A DNA stretch of 64,000 nt. Origin: Polynucleobacter sp. AP-Reno-20A-A9 (lineage in GTDB: Bacteria > Pseudomonadota > Gammaproteobacteria > Burkholderiales > Burkholderiaceae). Numbering within the stretch: position 1 is the stretch's first letter; each line of letters begins with the position of its first letter. Positions 14,327 to 24,055 of the stretch are shown here, one piece after another. The stretch covers positions 1 through 64,000 of the forward strand of contig NZ_JACVPB010000007.1 of the NCBI RefSeq assembly GCF_018882085.1, given 5' to 3'. Made by a program: the position numbers and the translations under genes. The notes beneath the pieces are model-generated. The model did not search any database, was not told the origin of the DNA, and was given only the letters and a program-made list of their open reading frames with translations.

Positions 14327-15604
14327 TTACCAAGCTATGAATAAATAGGCGGCGGCTAAGGCCATAAAGCCTGTAGCTAGCCATCCGAGGATCCTCATAC
14401 TCAAAGAGGCGACATGAGCCCCCATCACAGACTGTTTTGATGACAAAACCATAATTGCCACCATGAGTGGTACAGCGACAATCCCATTGATTACCGCGCT
14501 CCAAAACAAGGCCTTCATCGGACTAATGGGTGAGTATTGAATCGCCAAAGCAACCAACACACTCAAGGCAATGATGGCGTAAAACTTACTTGCCTGAGTG
14601 GCACTATCTTCCAGGCTAGAGCGCCAACCAAACACTTCTGACAAAGCATAGGCAGCTGAACCAGCAAGCACAGGTACACCCATTAGCCCAACACCCAAGA
14701 TTCCTAATGCAAAAAGTAGAAAAGTAAACTCGCCGGCGAGAGGCCTCAGAGCTGATGCAGCTTGGGCGGCAGTATTGATATCACGTATACCTGCAGCATA
14801 GAGAGTCACTGCGGTAGCGAGAATAATGCAGTATGCCGCTACATTAGAGTACAACATACCACTCCATGTATCCCAATGAATTCTTCTTAGTTCTGAAGTT
14901 ACTATCTCAGGGTTTTTTTGTTCGAGCAAACTAGGTTGCCTACGCAAGTTCATATCCTCGACTTCCTGCGAGGATTGCCAAAAAAATAAATAGGGACTAA
15001 TGGTAGTCCCGAAGATACCGACTACTACTGCAGCCGAATCTGCACTCCATGTCATTTGAGGAAAGAAGGTGCTCCAGATCACATCGCCCCAAGAGATATG
15101 TACTGTGAAGAGAACTGCGCCATAGGCCAATAGAGATAGGGATAGCCACTTCAAAAAGAAAACATAGTGACGATAAGGAATCAGTATCTGCAATACCAAG
15201 GTTAGCAATACAAACATGCTGGTCATGATGTGCCAATTAAAACCCGTAACCAACTGTGCCACTTCACCCATCGCAGCAATATCCGCAGCGATATTGAGAA
15301 CGTTTGCAATCAACAGTAATAGCACTAGAGCTACCAGTACGACCGGTGGAAAAGCTAACTTCATATTGGCCGATAAACCACGGCCAGTTACCCTGCCGAT
15401 TCGAGCGCATAAGACTTGAATTGTCGACATCAAAGGATATGCAAATGGCATTGTCCAGAGCATATTTAAGCCAAATTGAGCACCTGCTTGGGAGTAAGTG
15501 ACGATCCCACTAGGATCATCGTCCGCAACTCCCGTAACCATTCCTGGACCTACCCGAGATAAAGGGTGTTGCTTAATGCGAACCCAGATTTCCGAGAGAT
15601 TCAT
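14327..15604 (-). CDS. Nramp-family (SLC11-like) metal transporter with altered metal site
   Basis: 425 residues with about eleven helices. In canonical Nramp proteins helix 1 has DPGN and helix 6 has MPH. Here helix 1 reads DDDPSGIVTY (D30, P31, S32, G33) and helix 6 reads GTTISPYLFFW (S203, P204, Y205), so the metal-selecting Asn and the Met are both replaced. Such changes are typical of Nramp-related Mg transporters and other remote subgroups that do not handle Mn or Fe. The fold assignment is firm, the substrate is inferred. It is followed by the TauE/SafE gene after 9 bp. Confidence 0.8.
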   Translation of the reverse strand: MNLSEIWVRIKQHPLSRVGPGMVTGVADDDPSGIVTYSQAGAQFGLNMLWTMPFAYPLMSTIQVLCARIGRVTGRGLSANMKLAFPPVVLVALVLLLLIANVLNIAADIAAMGEVAQLVTGFNWHIMTSMFVLLTLVLQILIPYRHYVFFLKWLSLSLLAYGAVLFTVHISWGDVIWSTFFPQMTWSADSAAVVVGIFGTTISPYLFFWQSSQEVEDMNLRRQPSLLEQKNPEIVTSELRRIHWDTWSGMLYSNVAAYCIILATAVTLYAAGIRDINTAAQAASALRPLAGEFTFLLFALGILGVGLMGVPVLAGSAAYALSEVFGWRSSLEDSATQASKFYAIIALSVLVALAIQYSPISPMKALFWSAVINGIVAVPLMVAIMVLSSKQSVMGAHVASLSMRILGWLATGFMALAAAYLFIAW

Positions 15605-15676
15605 ATAGATTGCAGTAAAAAGATCATGCTTTAAGTGTAGTCTTTAATAGAGAATCCAGGAGGATCCACTCAAAAG

Positions 15677-15702
15677 AAAAGGCTCACACAGAGCCTTTTT
15701 TT
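15677..15702. terminator. Bidirectional rho-independent terminator
   Basis: AAAAGGCTC and GAGCCTTTT flank ACACA and are followed by a T tract on both strands (TTTTTTT on plus, TTTTCTTTT on minus). It ends the TRAP binding-protein gene on the minus strand. Confidence 0.9.
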
Positions 15703-15716
15703 AGATGATTTAAATC

Positions 15717-16799
15717 TCAAAGTTTTTTGCTAAAACTATATTGAGAAAATGCTTGTTCAGCCACATTAAACCACTGCGCCTCCATGTTTCTAAATGCACG
15801 GTAGTCCTCAAAAATCTTTTTGAACTGCGGATTTTTTGCGGACTCTTCCGCATACGTTTCTTGACTTGCTTTGAAGCACGCATCCAGGATGGAGGTATTG
15901 AATTTGCGAAGTACGGCGCCATTTTGCAGGAGACGTTGTAATGCAGGCGGATTGAGCGCATCGTATTTGGCGCACATATCGGTATGCGCTTCGAAACAAG
16001 CAGCCTCCCATGCGGCCTGGTAGGCGGGCGGCAAAGAATCCCACTGCTTTTTATTGACCAAGAAAGAAAGTCCAGCAGCGCCCTCCCAGAAGGCGGGATA
16101 GTAGTAATTCTTGGCCACTTTTGCCAGACCTAATTTTTCATCATCATAGGGCCCAACAAATTCAGCGGCATCAATTGTGCCTTTTTCCAAAGCTGAATAA
16201 ATTTCACCAGCGGGAAGCTGCTGTGGCACTACACCGAGTTTTGCAAGCACTTGCCCTGCAAATCCAGCGATACGAAATTTCAGACCCTTTAAGTCTTCTG
16301 GTGATTTAATTTCTTTACGAAACCAGCCACCCATTTGGGTACCAGTTTGACCGCCTAAAAAATTCACAATGTTGTAGCTGGCATAGAGTTCGCGCATTAA
16401 CTTCATGCCATTGCCATGCAGCATCCAAGCGGATTGTTGGCGGGCTGTTAAGCCAAACGGTGCAGCGGTATCGAATATGAAAGCGCTGTTTTTACCAACA
16501 TAGTAGTAACTTGCAGTGTGCCCACACTCTACGGTACCGTTTTGCACAGCATCCAATACCTGAAGGGCCGGAACCACTTCCCCGGCAGCAAATACCTTGA
16601 CATTGAATTTACCGTCTGTGGCTTTACGCAAAGCACTGGCAAAGACTTCGGGTGTACCAAATAAAGTATCTAATGATTTAGGAAAGCTTGAAACCAGACG
16701 CCAATTCAGGGTTGGCAAACTTTGTGCAATGGATGGGGCAGCTAAGGCTGCGGCACCAGCACCAATAGTGGCTTTCTTTAAAAATGAACGTCTTTGCAT
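15717..16799 (-). CDS. TRAP-transporter substrate-binding protein (DctP family), Tat-exported
   Basis: 360 residues from the ATG at 16799, preferred over a GTG three codons upstream because AAAGGGG is eight bases before it. The N terminus MQRRSFLKKATIGAGAAALAAPSIA is a twin-arginine signal. WRLVSSFPKSLDTLFG and the later GGQTGTQMGGWFRKE, LKFRIAGFAGQVLAKLG and AAEFVGPYDD are typical of the large DctP subgroup that binds monocarboxylic 2-oxoacids or organic acids with an Arg. The membrane subunits DctQM are not next to it, so it must work with a transporter encoded elsewhere. Confidence 0.88.
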   Translation of the reverse strand: MQRRSFLKKATIGAGAAALAAPSIAQSLPTLNWRLVSSFPKSLDTLFGTPEVFASALRKATDGKFNVKVFAAGEVVPALQVLDAVQNGTVECGHTASYYYVGKNSAFIFDTAAPFGLTARQQSAWMLHGNGMKLMRELYASYNIVNFLGGQTGTQMGGWFRKEIKSPEDLKGLKFRIAGFAGQVLAKLGVVPQQLPAGEIYSALEKGTIDAAEFVGPYDDEKLGLAKVAKNYYYPAFWEGAAGLSFLVNKKQWDSLPPAYQAAWEAACFEAHTDMCAKYDALNPPALQRLLQNGAVLRKFNTSILDACFKASQETYAEESAKNPQFKKIFEDYRAFRNMEAQWFNVAEQAFSQYSFSKKL

Positions 16800-16872
16800 T
16801 TCAGTCACCCCTTTAAAAAATAATAGATTTATATATCCAGACTATTTTTAGAGTCTATATTTAGTGTTGTGT

Positions 16873-18219
16873 TTACTTTCCACCAACCGTCATCGAACCC
16901 AGCAAAATCGACCCTGTTTCCTTGGTGCCGCGAATGAGGGTATCGCTGCCAATCAGCTGAATATCCATCAGCATATCGCGTAAATTACCAGCGATAGTGA
17001 CCTCTTCGACTGGATATTGAATGACTCCATTTTCAACCCAGTAGCCAAATGCACCTCGTGAATAATCACCTGTCACGTAATTAACACCCTGGCCCATTAA
17101 TTCTGTTACCAGTAAACCGGTACCCATCTCTTTTAATAATGCAGGTAAGCCACCTTTAGGCGTTTTCTTACTTTGTAAAGTCAGATGATGTGACCCACCA
17201 GCATTACCTGTGGTTTTCATACCTAGCTTGCGAGCAGAATAAGTCGATAAAAAATATCCTTCGAGTATTCCCTTATCCACAACTGTTCTAGCAGAAGTTT
17301 TGACGCCCTCTTCATCAAATGGCGCACTACCAGTCATTGACTTCAGATGCGGGTCTTCAAATAAGCTGATGTGTTTCGGTAATACCTGCTTTCCCAAGCT
17401 GTCGAGCAGAAAGCTGGAGCGGCGATATAGGGCGCCGCCTGAAACGGCTTGGACTAGACCACCCAATAAACCTGCTGCTAGGGGCGCTTCGAAGATCACC
17501 GGGCAACGTCGAGTTGTCAAAGATCTAGCTTTAAGACGCGACAAGGCTCGCTGAGCTGCATACGCTCCGATTGCAGCAGGATCAGCCAACTCTTCAGGAA
17601 TGCGGGAGCTGGAGTACCAATCGTCACGTTGCATGTGAGCCTTCTTGCCACCTTCGCTAGCGATTGGCGCACAAGAAATATAGTGGCGAGAAAATGGATA
17701 GCCCCCCATAAATCCGTGCGATGTTCCCATCATGAAATGCGCATGGTGAGCGGATACTGATGCGCCATCACTATTTTGAATTTGCTTGCTCACTGAAAAT
17801 GCAGCACCCTCAGCAATACGGGCGATTTCTACTGCACTTGCTGCATCAATATTCCATGGATGAAACAAATCCAAATCCAGCGGATTTTTTTCTAAGAGTT
17901 CAGCCTCAGCCGGACCCGCACACAAATCCTCTGCGGTATGTTGTGCTATGTGATATGCGGCATCCACCGTCGCCTTTAAAGACGCCTTAGAGAAATCACT
18001 GGTGCTGGCGTTACCGCGATGATGGCCCAAAAATACGGTGACCCCCACTTGCTTATCCAGACTTTGCTCGATAGTCTCGACCTCACCCTTGCGAACGGTA
18101 ACGGAAAGGCCTTGCCCTTCTGAAACCTCTGCTACGGCATCTGAGGCACCTCTTCTTTTGGCCTCTTTAAGCATGAAATCAATGATTTCTTGAAACTGGT
18201 TGGATGTGTATGTAAACAT
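16873..18219 (-). CDS. pmbA: Metalloprotease-associated protein PmbA (TldE)
   Basis: 448 residues, normal family length. It shows the TldD/PmbA architecture: the N-terminal domain with SVTVRKGEVETIEQSLDKQV, the middle VIFEAPLAAGLLGGLVQAVSGGALYR and the C-terminal GNAGGSHHLTLQSK, YVTGDYSRGAFGYWVENG and GNLRDMLMDI. PmbA forms a heterodimer with TldD, which carries the zinc site; together they degrade unfolded peptides and are needed for microcin B17 and CcdA processing. It is divergent from mog across 26 bp. Confidence 0.93.
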   Translation of the reverse strand: MFTYTSNQFQEIIDFMLKEAKRRGASDAVAEVSEGQGLSVTVRKGEVETIEQSLDKQVGVTVFLGHHRGNASTSDFSKASLKATVDAAYHIAQHTAEDLCAGPAEAELLEKNPLDLDLFHPWNIDAASAVEIARIAEGAAFSVSKQIQNSDGASVSAHHAHFMMGTSHGFMGGYPFSRHYISCAPIASEGGKKAHMQRDDWYSSSRIPEELADPAAIGAYAAQRALSRLKARSLTTRRCPVIFEAPLAAGLLGGLVQAVSGGALYRRSSFLLDSLGKQVLPKHISLFEDPHLKSMTGSAPFDEEGVKTSARTVVDKGILEGYFLSTYSARKLGMKTTGNAGGSHHLTLQSKKTPKGGLPALLKEMGTGLLVTELMGQGVNYVTGDYSRGAFGYWVENGVIQYPVEEVTIAGNLRDMLMDIQLIGSDTLIRGTKETGSILLGSMTVGGK

Positions 18220-18245
18220 ACCCTAATAATAGCTAGAATAGAAAC

Positions 18246-18878
18246 ATGAAGCATACAGAAGCCCTAAAACGAAACAGCCCCAATGAGGTCAAAATTGGTC
18301 TAATTTCCATCTCCGATCGCGCCAGTAAAGGCGTCTATCAGGATGAAGGCATTCCCACCCTAAAAGCCTGGCTTATTAAGGCCATGAGCAATCCCTGCGT
18401 TTTTCATGAGCGCCTGATCGCCGATGAGTCTGAGAGCATCACTGAGACGATTGTGGAGCTAGTAGACGAGTTAGGATGCGACCTAGTCCTTACAACAGGC
18501 GGTACTGGCCCCTCCAGAAGGGATGTCACCCCTGAGGCCACTCGTGAAGCCGGCACTCGTGAGATGCCTGGTTTTGGCGAGCAAATGCGTCAAATTAGCT
18601 TGAGTTTTGTGCCAACCGCCATACTGTCCAGACAGACCGCTGTCCTTAGAGAAATTGATGGTCATGCCGCTCTGGTCATTAACCTGCCCGGACAACCTAA
18701 GGCGATTGCAGAAACGCTTGAAGGCCTCAAGAATGAGAGCGGTAAATCGATTGTTCCCGGCATCTTTGCTGCAGTGCCTTATTGCATTGATTTAATCGGC
18801 GGCCCCTATATCGAGACTAATGAAACTGTCATTAAAGTCTTCAGACCGAAAAGTGCCATTAGGAAATCGGGAGTTTGA
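18246..18878 (+). CDS. mog: Molybdopterin adenylyltransferase
   Basis: 210 residues. KIGLISISDRASKGVYQDEG and TTGGTGPSRRDVTPEAT are the MoaB/Mog signatures around the molybdopterin site, and NLPGQPKAIAETL follows as usual. The enzyme adenylates molybdopterin with ATP before metal insertion. Its length and the GVYQDEGIP sequence fit Mog rather than MoaB. The N-terminal 13 residues (MKHTEALKRNSPN) extend beyond the usual start, so an internal start is possible, but no better ATG exists. Confidence 0.9.
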   Translation: MKHTEALKRNSPNEVKIGLISISDRASKGVYQDEGIPTLKAWLIKAMSNPCVFHERLIADESESITETIVELVDELGCDLVLTTGGTGPSRRDVTPEATREAGTREMPGFGEQMRQISLSFVPTAILSRQTAVLREIDGHAALVINLPGQPKAIAETLEGLKNESGKSIVPGIFAAVPYCIDLIGGPYIETNETVIKVFRPKSAIRKSGV

Positions 18879-18895
18879 TTTGTTTTAACTAATAA

Positions 18896-18918
18896 AAAGG
18901 TCCGCATTGCGGACCTTT
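18896..18918. terminator. Rho-independent terminator between mog and orn
   Basis: AAAGGTCCGC and GCGGACCTTT flank ATT. It sits between two convergent genes and can serve both. Confidence 0.85.
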
Positions 18919-18942
18919 GTCTTTTGGGATCTTTTTAAATGA

Positions 18943-19539
18943 CTACTGAGGTAGCGGTACGATGAACTTCTCGCGGTAATACTTCAGCTCTTCAATAGAC
19001 TCTTCAATGTCCGCCAATGCTGTATGAGCCTGGTTCTTGGTGAATCCTTTAACCAGCTCTGGATGCCAACGCTTGCAAAGCTCCTTCAAAGTAGAAACAT
19101 CAATGTTTCGATAATGAAAGTAAGCCTCTAACTTCGGCATGTACTTCGCCATAAAGCGCCTGTCTTGTCCAATCGTATTGCCGCACATTGGGGCGATGCC
19201 TGCTTTAATATATTTTTTCAAGAAGGCGATGCATTCCGCCTCCACCGTTGCCTCGTCCAAAGTGGATGCCTTCACTTTATCGATCAAACCAGAGCGGCCA
19301 TGTGTCCCTTTATTCCAGGCATCCATCGCATCCAAAAGTGCGTCGTCTTGATGCACCACCCAAACTGGCGCTGTAGCGATGGTATTGAGGTGGGCATCCG
19401 TCACAATGATGGCAATTTCCAGAATCCGCTCGGTTTCCGGGTTTAGACCTGACATCTCCATATCCACCCAAATAAGGTGTTCATTGGCTGGTGCTGCCTT
19501 GGTTGCTGGTGTGACTGTAGTGTTGATTTGCTCGCTCAT
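18943..19539 (-). CDS. orn: Oligoribonuclease
   Basis: 198 residues of the DEDDh exonuclease family. [14 protein letters not shown] carries the first Asp and Glu, [16 protein letters not shown] the middle Asp, and [14 protein letters not shown] the last His and Asp. The enzyme degrades 2-5-nt RNA and pGpG in the cytoplasm. The N terminus has an extra Thr/Ala-rich segment ([17 protein letters not shown]) before the conserved start at [11 protein letters not shown]. It is divergent from the Ste24-like protease gene, with only 15 bp between the start codons, so the promoters overlap. Confidence 0.95.
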   Translation of the reverse strand: MSEQINTTVTPATKAAPANEHLIWVDMEMSGLNPETERILEIAIIVTDAHLNTIATAPVWVVHQDDALLDAMDAWNKGTHGRSGLIDKVKASTLDEATVEAECIAFLKKYIKAGIAPMCGNTIGQDRRFMAKYMPKLEAYFHYRNIDVSTLKELCKRWHPELVKGFTKNQAHTALADIEESIEELKYYREKFIVPLPQ

Positions 19540-19554
19540 ATCTATAATGATCTC

Positions 19555-20808
19555 ATGACATTCACAATTGTTTTTCTAATTGCCTTTATTGCTAGTTTTG
19601 GCTTACGCCACTGGCTCTCTCAACGTCAAATTCGCTACGTGGCGCAGCATCGTAATGCCGTCCCCGCAGATTTCGCTGAAAAAGTGACTTTAGCCGAACA
19701 TCAAAAAGCAGCTGACTACACCATCGCTAAATTACGTCTTGGTATTTTAGAGAATGGGGTCAGCGCAATTATTTTAATTGGCTTCACTTTATTGGGTGGT
19801 CTACAGATTCTGAACATGGCATTACTGCAATTTTTGGGCGAAGGCATTGCTCAGCAGATTGCGCTACTGGTTTCTATCGTAATCATCTCCGGCGCAATTG
19901 ACATGCCCTTCTCTTGGTACAAGCAGTTCCACCTTGAGGAACGCTTTGGCTTTAATCGCATGGACAAAAAACTATTCTTCTCGGATATGGTTAAAGGGAT
20001 AGCAGTGGGCGGCGCCATTGGTATTCCACTACTCTGGGTCATCCTCACTTTGATGTCTAAGGCTGGTGATTTATGGTGGCTTTGGGCATGGGCAGTGTTG
20101 ACTGCATTTAGCTTGCTCATGCAGTGGATCTTCCCGACGTTTATTGCACCGCTCTTTAATAAGTTTCAAGCTCTAGAAGATGGTCCTTTAAAAACACAGA
20201 TTGAAGCGCTACTGAAACGCTGCGACTTTGCGAGTCAAGGGCTGTTTGTGATGGATGGCAGTAAACGTAGTGCACATGGCAATGCATTCTTTGCGGGCAT
20301 GGGCAAAGCTAAGCGCATTGTATTTTTTGACACTTTGATTGAAAAGCTCAATCCTGGTGAAGTTGAAGCAGTACTCGCACATGAGCTTGGCCACTTCAAA
20401 TGCAAACATATTCGTAAACGTCTCTTGGTCTCATTCGCCCTCAGTTTTGCGATGTTTGCTCTCTTGGGCTGGATCAGCACTAAGGTCTGGTTCTACACAG
20501 ACTTAGGCGTGATGCCTAACCTCAATGGCCATAACGGTGGCCTCGCATTGGCACTCTTTATGTTGGTCTCACCTGTATTTAGTTTTTTCTTCACGCCACT
20601 TTCTAGCCTGGCCTCTCGTAAGCATGAGTACGAAGCGGATAGCTTTGCCGCTGAGAAATCTTCCGCAAAAGATTTAATCGCTGCGCTAGTGAAGTTGTAT
20701 CAAGATAATGCTTCGACCCTGACGCCTGATCCGATCTATACCGCTTTCTATAGCTCGCATCCACCTGCTCCCTTGCGTATTGCTAACTTACAGCGGTTTA
20801 GCTCGTAA
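19555..20808 (+). CDS. Ste24-type M48 metalloendopeptidase
   Basis: 417 residues from the ATG at 19555; the longer upstream frame would run into the orn start region and adds no membrane-like sequence. Several membrane helices surround [10 protein letters not shown] (residues 276-285, zinc site), and a third ligand is in [14 protein letters not shown]. The family resembles CAAX protease 1/BepA-like enzymes and is common in betaproteobacteria beside orn and rsgA. It probably handles membrane-protein quality control. The rsgA start follows after two bases, so the two are one operon. Confidence 0.9.
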   Translation: MTFTIVFLIAFIASFGLRHWLSQRQIRYVAQHRNAVPADFAEKVTLAEHQKAADYTIAKLRLGILENGVSAIILIGFTLLGGLQILNMALLQFLGEGIAQQIALLVSIVIISGAIDMPFSWYKQFHLEERFGFNRMDKKLFFSDMVKGIAVGGAIGIPLLWVILTLMSKAGDLWWLWAWAVLTAFSLLMQWIFPTFIAPLFNKFQALEDGPLKTQIEALLKRCDFASQGLFVMDGSKRSAHGNAFFAGMGKAKRIVFFDTLIEKLNPGEVEAVLAHELGHFKCKHIRKRLLVSFALSFAMFALLGWISTKVWFYTDLGVMPNLNGHNGGLALALFMLVSPVFSFFFTPLSSLASRKHEYEADSFAAEKSSAKDLIAALVKLYQDNASTLTPDPIYTAFYSSHPPAPLRIANLQRFSS

Positions 20809-20810
20809 CG

Positions 20811-21824
20811 ATGGAGCAATTTCATGCGCTACTCATTGCCTCCTACGGAAGGCATTATTTAGCGCAGCGTTTAATTGCAGATGCCGCTGGCCTTGAATCA
20901 CCTGATGGTCCATTAATACAAGTCAGCACTCCAGCTAAGCAACATATCGGCGCTGTGGGTGATCGTATGTTGCTTGAAATGACCTCGGCCGATCAAGCAC
21001 GCATTATCAAAATTGAGCCCCGAGAAAATCTCCTCTATCGATCGGATGCGTTTAAGAGCAAGCTGATTGCATCGAATGTGGATCAAATCTTGGTAGTACT
21101 TGCTACTCAACCCGCCTTCTCACCTGATCTTTTGGGTAGAGCGGTTGTGGCTGCAGAAGCCAATCAAATTGGTCTCCATATTTTGCTGAATAAGTGTGAC
21201 CTGAAAGATAATTTAGAGCACGCTCGTAAAATCATCGCGCCCTATGCACGCATGGGCTACCAAGTCAGCGAAGTCTCCGCCAAATTTGATCCCGCCTCAA
21301 TCGATTCCCTGCAGACCGCCCTGCAGGGCAAGGTCTCAGTCTTTGTAGGTCAGTCTGGCATGGGTAAATCTAGCCTACTGAATGCTTGGATACCGAATGC
21401 TGCGGCACTGACCCAAGAATATTCTGTGCGCCTAGATACCGGCAAACACACGACTACTGCCTGTCGTTACTTTGAACTGCCAGAAGCCTGGGGCAGAGAT
21501 GAAACAGGCAAGCTTGGTGCCCTCATTGATTCACCAGGCTTTCAAGAGTTTGGTTTAGCCCACATGTCTGTAAGTGAATTGCAACACGCCTTCAGAGAAT
21601 TTAAAGACTTGCTAGGTAAATGCCGCTTTCATAATTGCGCTCACCTATCAGAACCAGATTGCGCAGTACGAGAAGCGGTAGACAGAAATGAAATAGCGCC
21701 AGAAAGACTGGCGCTATTCAGACAGCTGCACTCGGACTCAAAAACAGCTGATGTACAAATCCAGGGTATTAGCCAAGCCAAAGAGCGATGGTCAGCATTA
21801 GCAACAAAGCCATCCAAGCGATAA
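20811..21824 (+). CDS. rsgA: Small ribosomal subunit biogenesis GTPase RsgA
   Basis: 337 residues. The circular permutation of the GTPase motifs is visible: G4 NKCD (127-130) precedes G1 GQSGMGKSSLLN (180-191) and the later G3 DSPGFQEFG. An OB-fold lies at the N terminus, and a C-terminal zinc finger is formed by CRFHNCAHLSEPDCAV. The protein matures the 30S subunit by releasing RbfA. The last 56 bases overlap the convergent CobD-like gene. Confidence 0.95.
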   Translation: MEQFHALLIASYGRHYLAQRLIADAAGLESPDGPLIQVSTPAKQHIGAVGDRMLLEMTSADQARIIKIEPRENLLYRSDAFKSKLIASNVDQILVVLATQPAFSPDLLGRAVVAAEANQIGLHILLNKCDLKDNLEHARKIIAPYARMGYQVSEVSAKFDPASIDSLQTALQGKVSVFVGQSGMGKSSLLNAWIPNAAALTQEYSVRLDTGKHTTTACRYFELPEAWGRDETGKLGALIDSPGFQEFGLAHMSVSELQHAFREFKDLLGKCRFHNCAHLSEPDCAVREAVDRNEIAPERLALFRQLHSDSKTADVQIQGISQAKERWSALATKPSKR

Positions 21825-22728
21825 CCAGGCGCCATACCAATCCGACTGCAGAGCGCATCGTACGCTCGGTGGGCTCAAGACCTACTTCATAGATAACCGG
21901 TTCACCAGCTTCAGCCATACGCAAAGCTTCATCACTATTAGGCTCACTCATTGGCTCGCCAAGGCGTACGCCTAATGCACCGCTACCCGCCGCCAAAATC
22001 ACTGCAGACAAAGAGTCCGACCATTTTTGCGTGAGATAGCGCCAGCCGTATACAGCGCCTTCGAAGTTGCCAACAATGGCAAAACCCATCGCAGTAATAC
22101 GTGCAGGAACCCAATCTAAAACGTAGAAGAAATGACGAGCAGATTCACTGAGGTTGAAGTCACCACGCTCTGACCAGCGTTGAGAAGCAATATCCGCCAA
22201 GCGGTAGAGCACAACACCTGCCGGGCCCATTGGCATCATGAACCAAAACAACACACCGAACACATGATGGTGTGAACCGATAATGGCTCGCTCGAGCGCC
22301 AAAGAAATCACATCCGTCTCTGAAAGATTGGAAGTATCTAATTCTGGGCCATACCACTCACCCAAGGCAGCACGAGCAGCAGGCAAGTCATGCGCTTCAA
22401 TTGCTTCATGTACCGCCGTGAAAGAATGACTGAACTGACGAAAGCCGAAAAACAAATACGCAATGACGATGTTCCAAATGAATCCCAGAATTGGGTAAGT
22501 CACCATACAAGTGACATACACAATAAAAACTAAAAAGGTTGGGAGTATGAAGGCTACCAAGCAGGCCATACGTGCGCCCACTGGACTTGCGCCATCTTCA
22601 GTTTTGCCACCAAATTCAGCGGCGACCCAATCCAACCAGCGAGCGCATAAGCGCGCAATCCAATGACTTGAGGTCACCGGGCGATATTGCTCAGCAATGA
22701 GGGCGAAGAGAATAGAAAAGAAAGTCAT
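21769..22728 (-). CDS. CobD/CbiB-family membrane protein (AmpE-like)
   Basis: 319 residues with four or five membrane segments. MTFFSILFALIAEQYRPV and the central HHHVFGVLFWFMMPMGPAGVVLYRLAD follow the CobD/CbiB pattern. Classical CobD makes adenosylcobinamide phosphate, but no other cobalamin gene is near, and the shorter loop pattern resembles AmpE, the beta-lactamase regulatory membrane protein. The role is therefore uncertain. It overlaps the Nudix gene by four bases at its start and rsgA by 56 bases at its end. Confidence 0.7.
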   Translation of the reverse strand: MTFFSILFALIAEQYRPVTSSHWIARLCARWLDWVAAEFGGKTEDGASPVGARMACLVAFILPTFLVFIVYVTCMVTYPILGFIWNIVIAYLFFGFRQFSHSFTAVHEAIEAHDLPAARAALGEWYGPELDTSNLSETDVISLALERAIIGSHHHVFGVLFWFMMPMGPAGVVLYRLADIASQRWSERGDFNLSESARHFFYVLDWVPARITAMGFAIVGNFEGAVYGWRYLTQKWSDSLSAVILAAGSGALGVRLGEPMSEPNSDEALRMAEAGEPVIYEVGLEPTERTMRSAVGLVWRLVIAWMALLLMLTIALWLG

Positions 22729-23468
22729 ACTTTTAATAAATGATAAAGGTTACGTAACATCCCCGCAGTGGCACCCCAAATAAAGCGGTTCTCATAAGGC
22801 ATTGAATAAAAACGTCGTCCACCCTGCTCACTTTGCCACAATCTGACCTGATGATTAGCGGGATCCAACAAAAAACTCAGGGGCACTTCAAATACATCGG
22901 CCACCTCAAACTCATCTAAGACATATTCTGCCTGAGCTTGAACCAATCCTACTACTGGTGTAACGCTGTAGCCAGAAACCGTTAAATACTGTGGCAAATG
23001 GCCAATAATCTCGACGCGCTCAGGATCCAGGCCGATTTCTTCTTTGCTCTCACGCAAAGCAGTGTCATTTGGGCTTTGATCTTCGGGATCCATGCGACCC
23101 CCTGGAAAGCTAATTTGCCCCGCATGATCGCGCAAATGATTGGTTCTTTGCGTCAGCAATACTGACAAGCCATCCTCCTTCAATAGAAGTGGAATGAGCA
23201 CTGCCGCTTTAGTAACTTTTCCAACGGCTTGCCGCTTGGCAATAATGTCAGCCGCAATCACATGACGATTTTCATCTGTAATCTCAGGCTCCCATTGGGG
23301 AGGTGACTTCAGCCTAGCCCTTAAACCCGCCGGCTCCAAAAATTCTCTTGCTACCTTTTTTTCACCGGCACACACTGCATGAATCGGAATCGCTTGCGCA
23401 TCAAATCCTGGGGGCGCAGCAACATTGATTGCATTGTCTTCATGCGTTGAGTTCTTGGGCATATTCAT
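22725..23468 (-). CDS. Nudix hydrolase, CoA pyrophosphatase type
   Basis: 247 residues. The Nudix box is clear: GGRMDPEDQSPNDTALRESK followed by EEIGLD. UPF0035-type flanks LLLKEDGLSVLLTQRTNHLRDHAGQISFPGG identify the CoA-diphosphatase (NudL/PCD1) subgroup, which cleaves CoA or acyl-CoA to phosphopantetheine. The N-terminal 60 residues are a variable extension. It overlaps the downstream CobD-like gene by four bases and follows rplS, separated by a terminator. Confidence 0.9.
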   Translation of the reverse strand: MNMPKNSTHEDNAINVAAPPGFDAQAIPIHAVCAGEKKVAREFLEPAGLRARLKSPPQWEPEITDENRHVIAADIIAKRQAVGKVTKAAVLIPLLLKEDGLSVLLTQRTNHLRDHAGQISFPGGRMDPEDQSPNDTALRESKEEIGLDPERVEIIGHLPQYLTVSGYSVTPVVGLVQAQAEYVLDEFEVADVFEVPLSFLLDPANHQVRLWQSEQGGRRFYSMPYENRFIWGATAGMLRNLYHLLKV

Positions 23469-23481
23469 ATTCTAAGGTAAC

Positions 23482-23509
23482 AAAAAAGGCGACCGAGGCC
23501 GCCTTTTTA
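23482..23509 (-). terminator. Rho-independent terminator of the rpsP operon
   Basis: AAAAAGGCG and CGCCTTTTT form the stem with one inner mismatch and a GA loop. A T tract follows on the minus strand. It separates rplS from the Nudix gene. Confidence 0.9.
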
Positions 23510-23526
23510 AATCAAGCCAGCATTAA

Positions 23527-23919
23527 TTATGCGACTGGAGTTGCTACTGCTACCTTACGCGCAGGAAGCTTCTCTTTAATACGTGCAGACTTACCTGAAC
23601 GATCGCGCAAGTAGTACAACTTGGCACGACGTACATCACCGCGACGCTTCACTTCAATGCTAGCGATCAATGGTGAGTAAGTTTGGAATGTACGCTCTAC
23701 ACCTTCGCCAGATGAAATCTTACGAACGATAAAGCTGGAATTGAGTCCGCGATTGCGCTTTGCAATCACAACACCTTCAAACGCCTGAGTACGCTTACGC
23801 GCACCTTCAACAACGTTCACGCCAACAACTACTGTGTCGCCAGGAGCAAAGCTTGGCAAAACCTTGTTAGCACTTAAGCGAGCAATTTCTTCTTGCTCAA
23901 TTTTTTCAATTAAATTCAT
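23527..23919 (-). CDS. rplS: 50S ribosomal protein L19
   Basis: 130 residues. It begins [16 protein letters not shown] and contains [20 protein letters not shown] and [20 protein letters not shown], the standard L19 sequence, ending with [20 protein letters not shown]19 lies at the 30S-50S bridge. It is the last gene of the rpsP-rimM-trmD-rplS operon. The C-terminal tail ([12 protein letters not shown]) is slightly longer than in E. coli. Confidence 0.98.
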   Translation of the reverse strand: MNLIEKIEQEEIARLSANKVLPSFAPGDTVVVGVNVVEGARKRTQAFEGVVIAKRNRGLNSSFIVRKISSGEGVERTFQTYSPLIASIEVKRRGDVRRAKLYYLRDRSGKSARIKEKLPARKVAVATPVA

Positions 23920-24055
23920 TTTTAATCCTTAAACATCATATTAGCGTTTAATCCCGAGATAAAAATCAACGGACCCAATAGAGGATGCAGTTAAAACAAT
24001 TTCACTAAACCAAAAACCAAACCACTCAATCACTTCTGAACACTAATGAAAGCAT

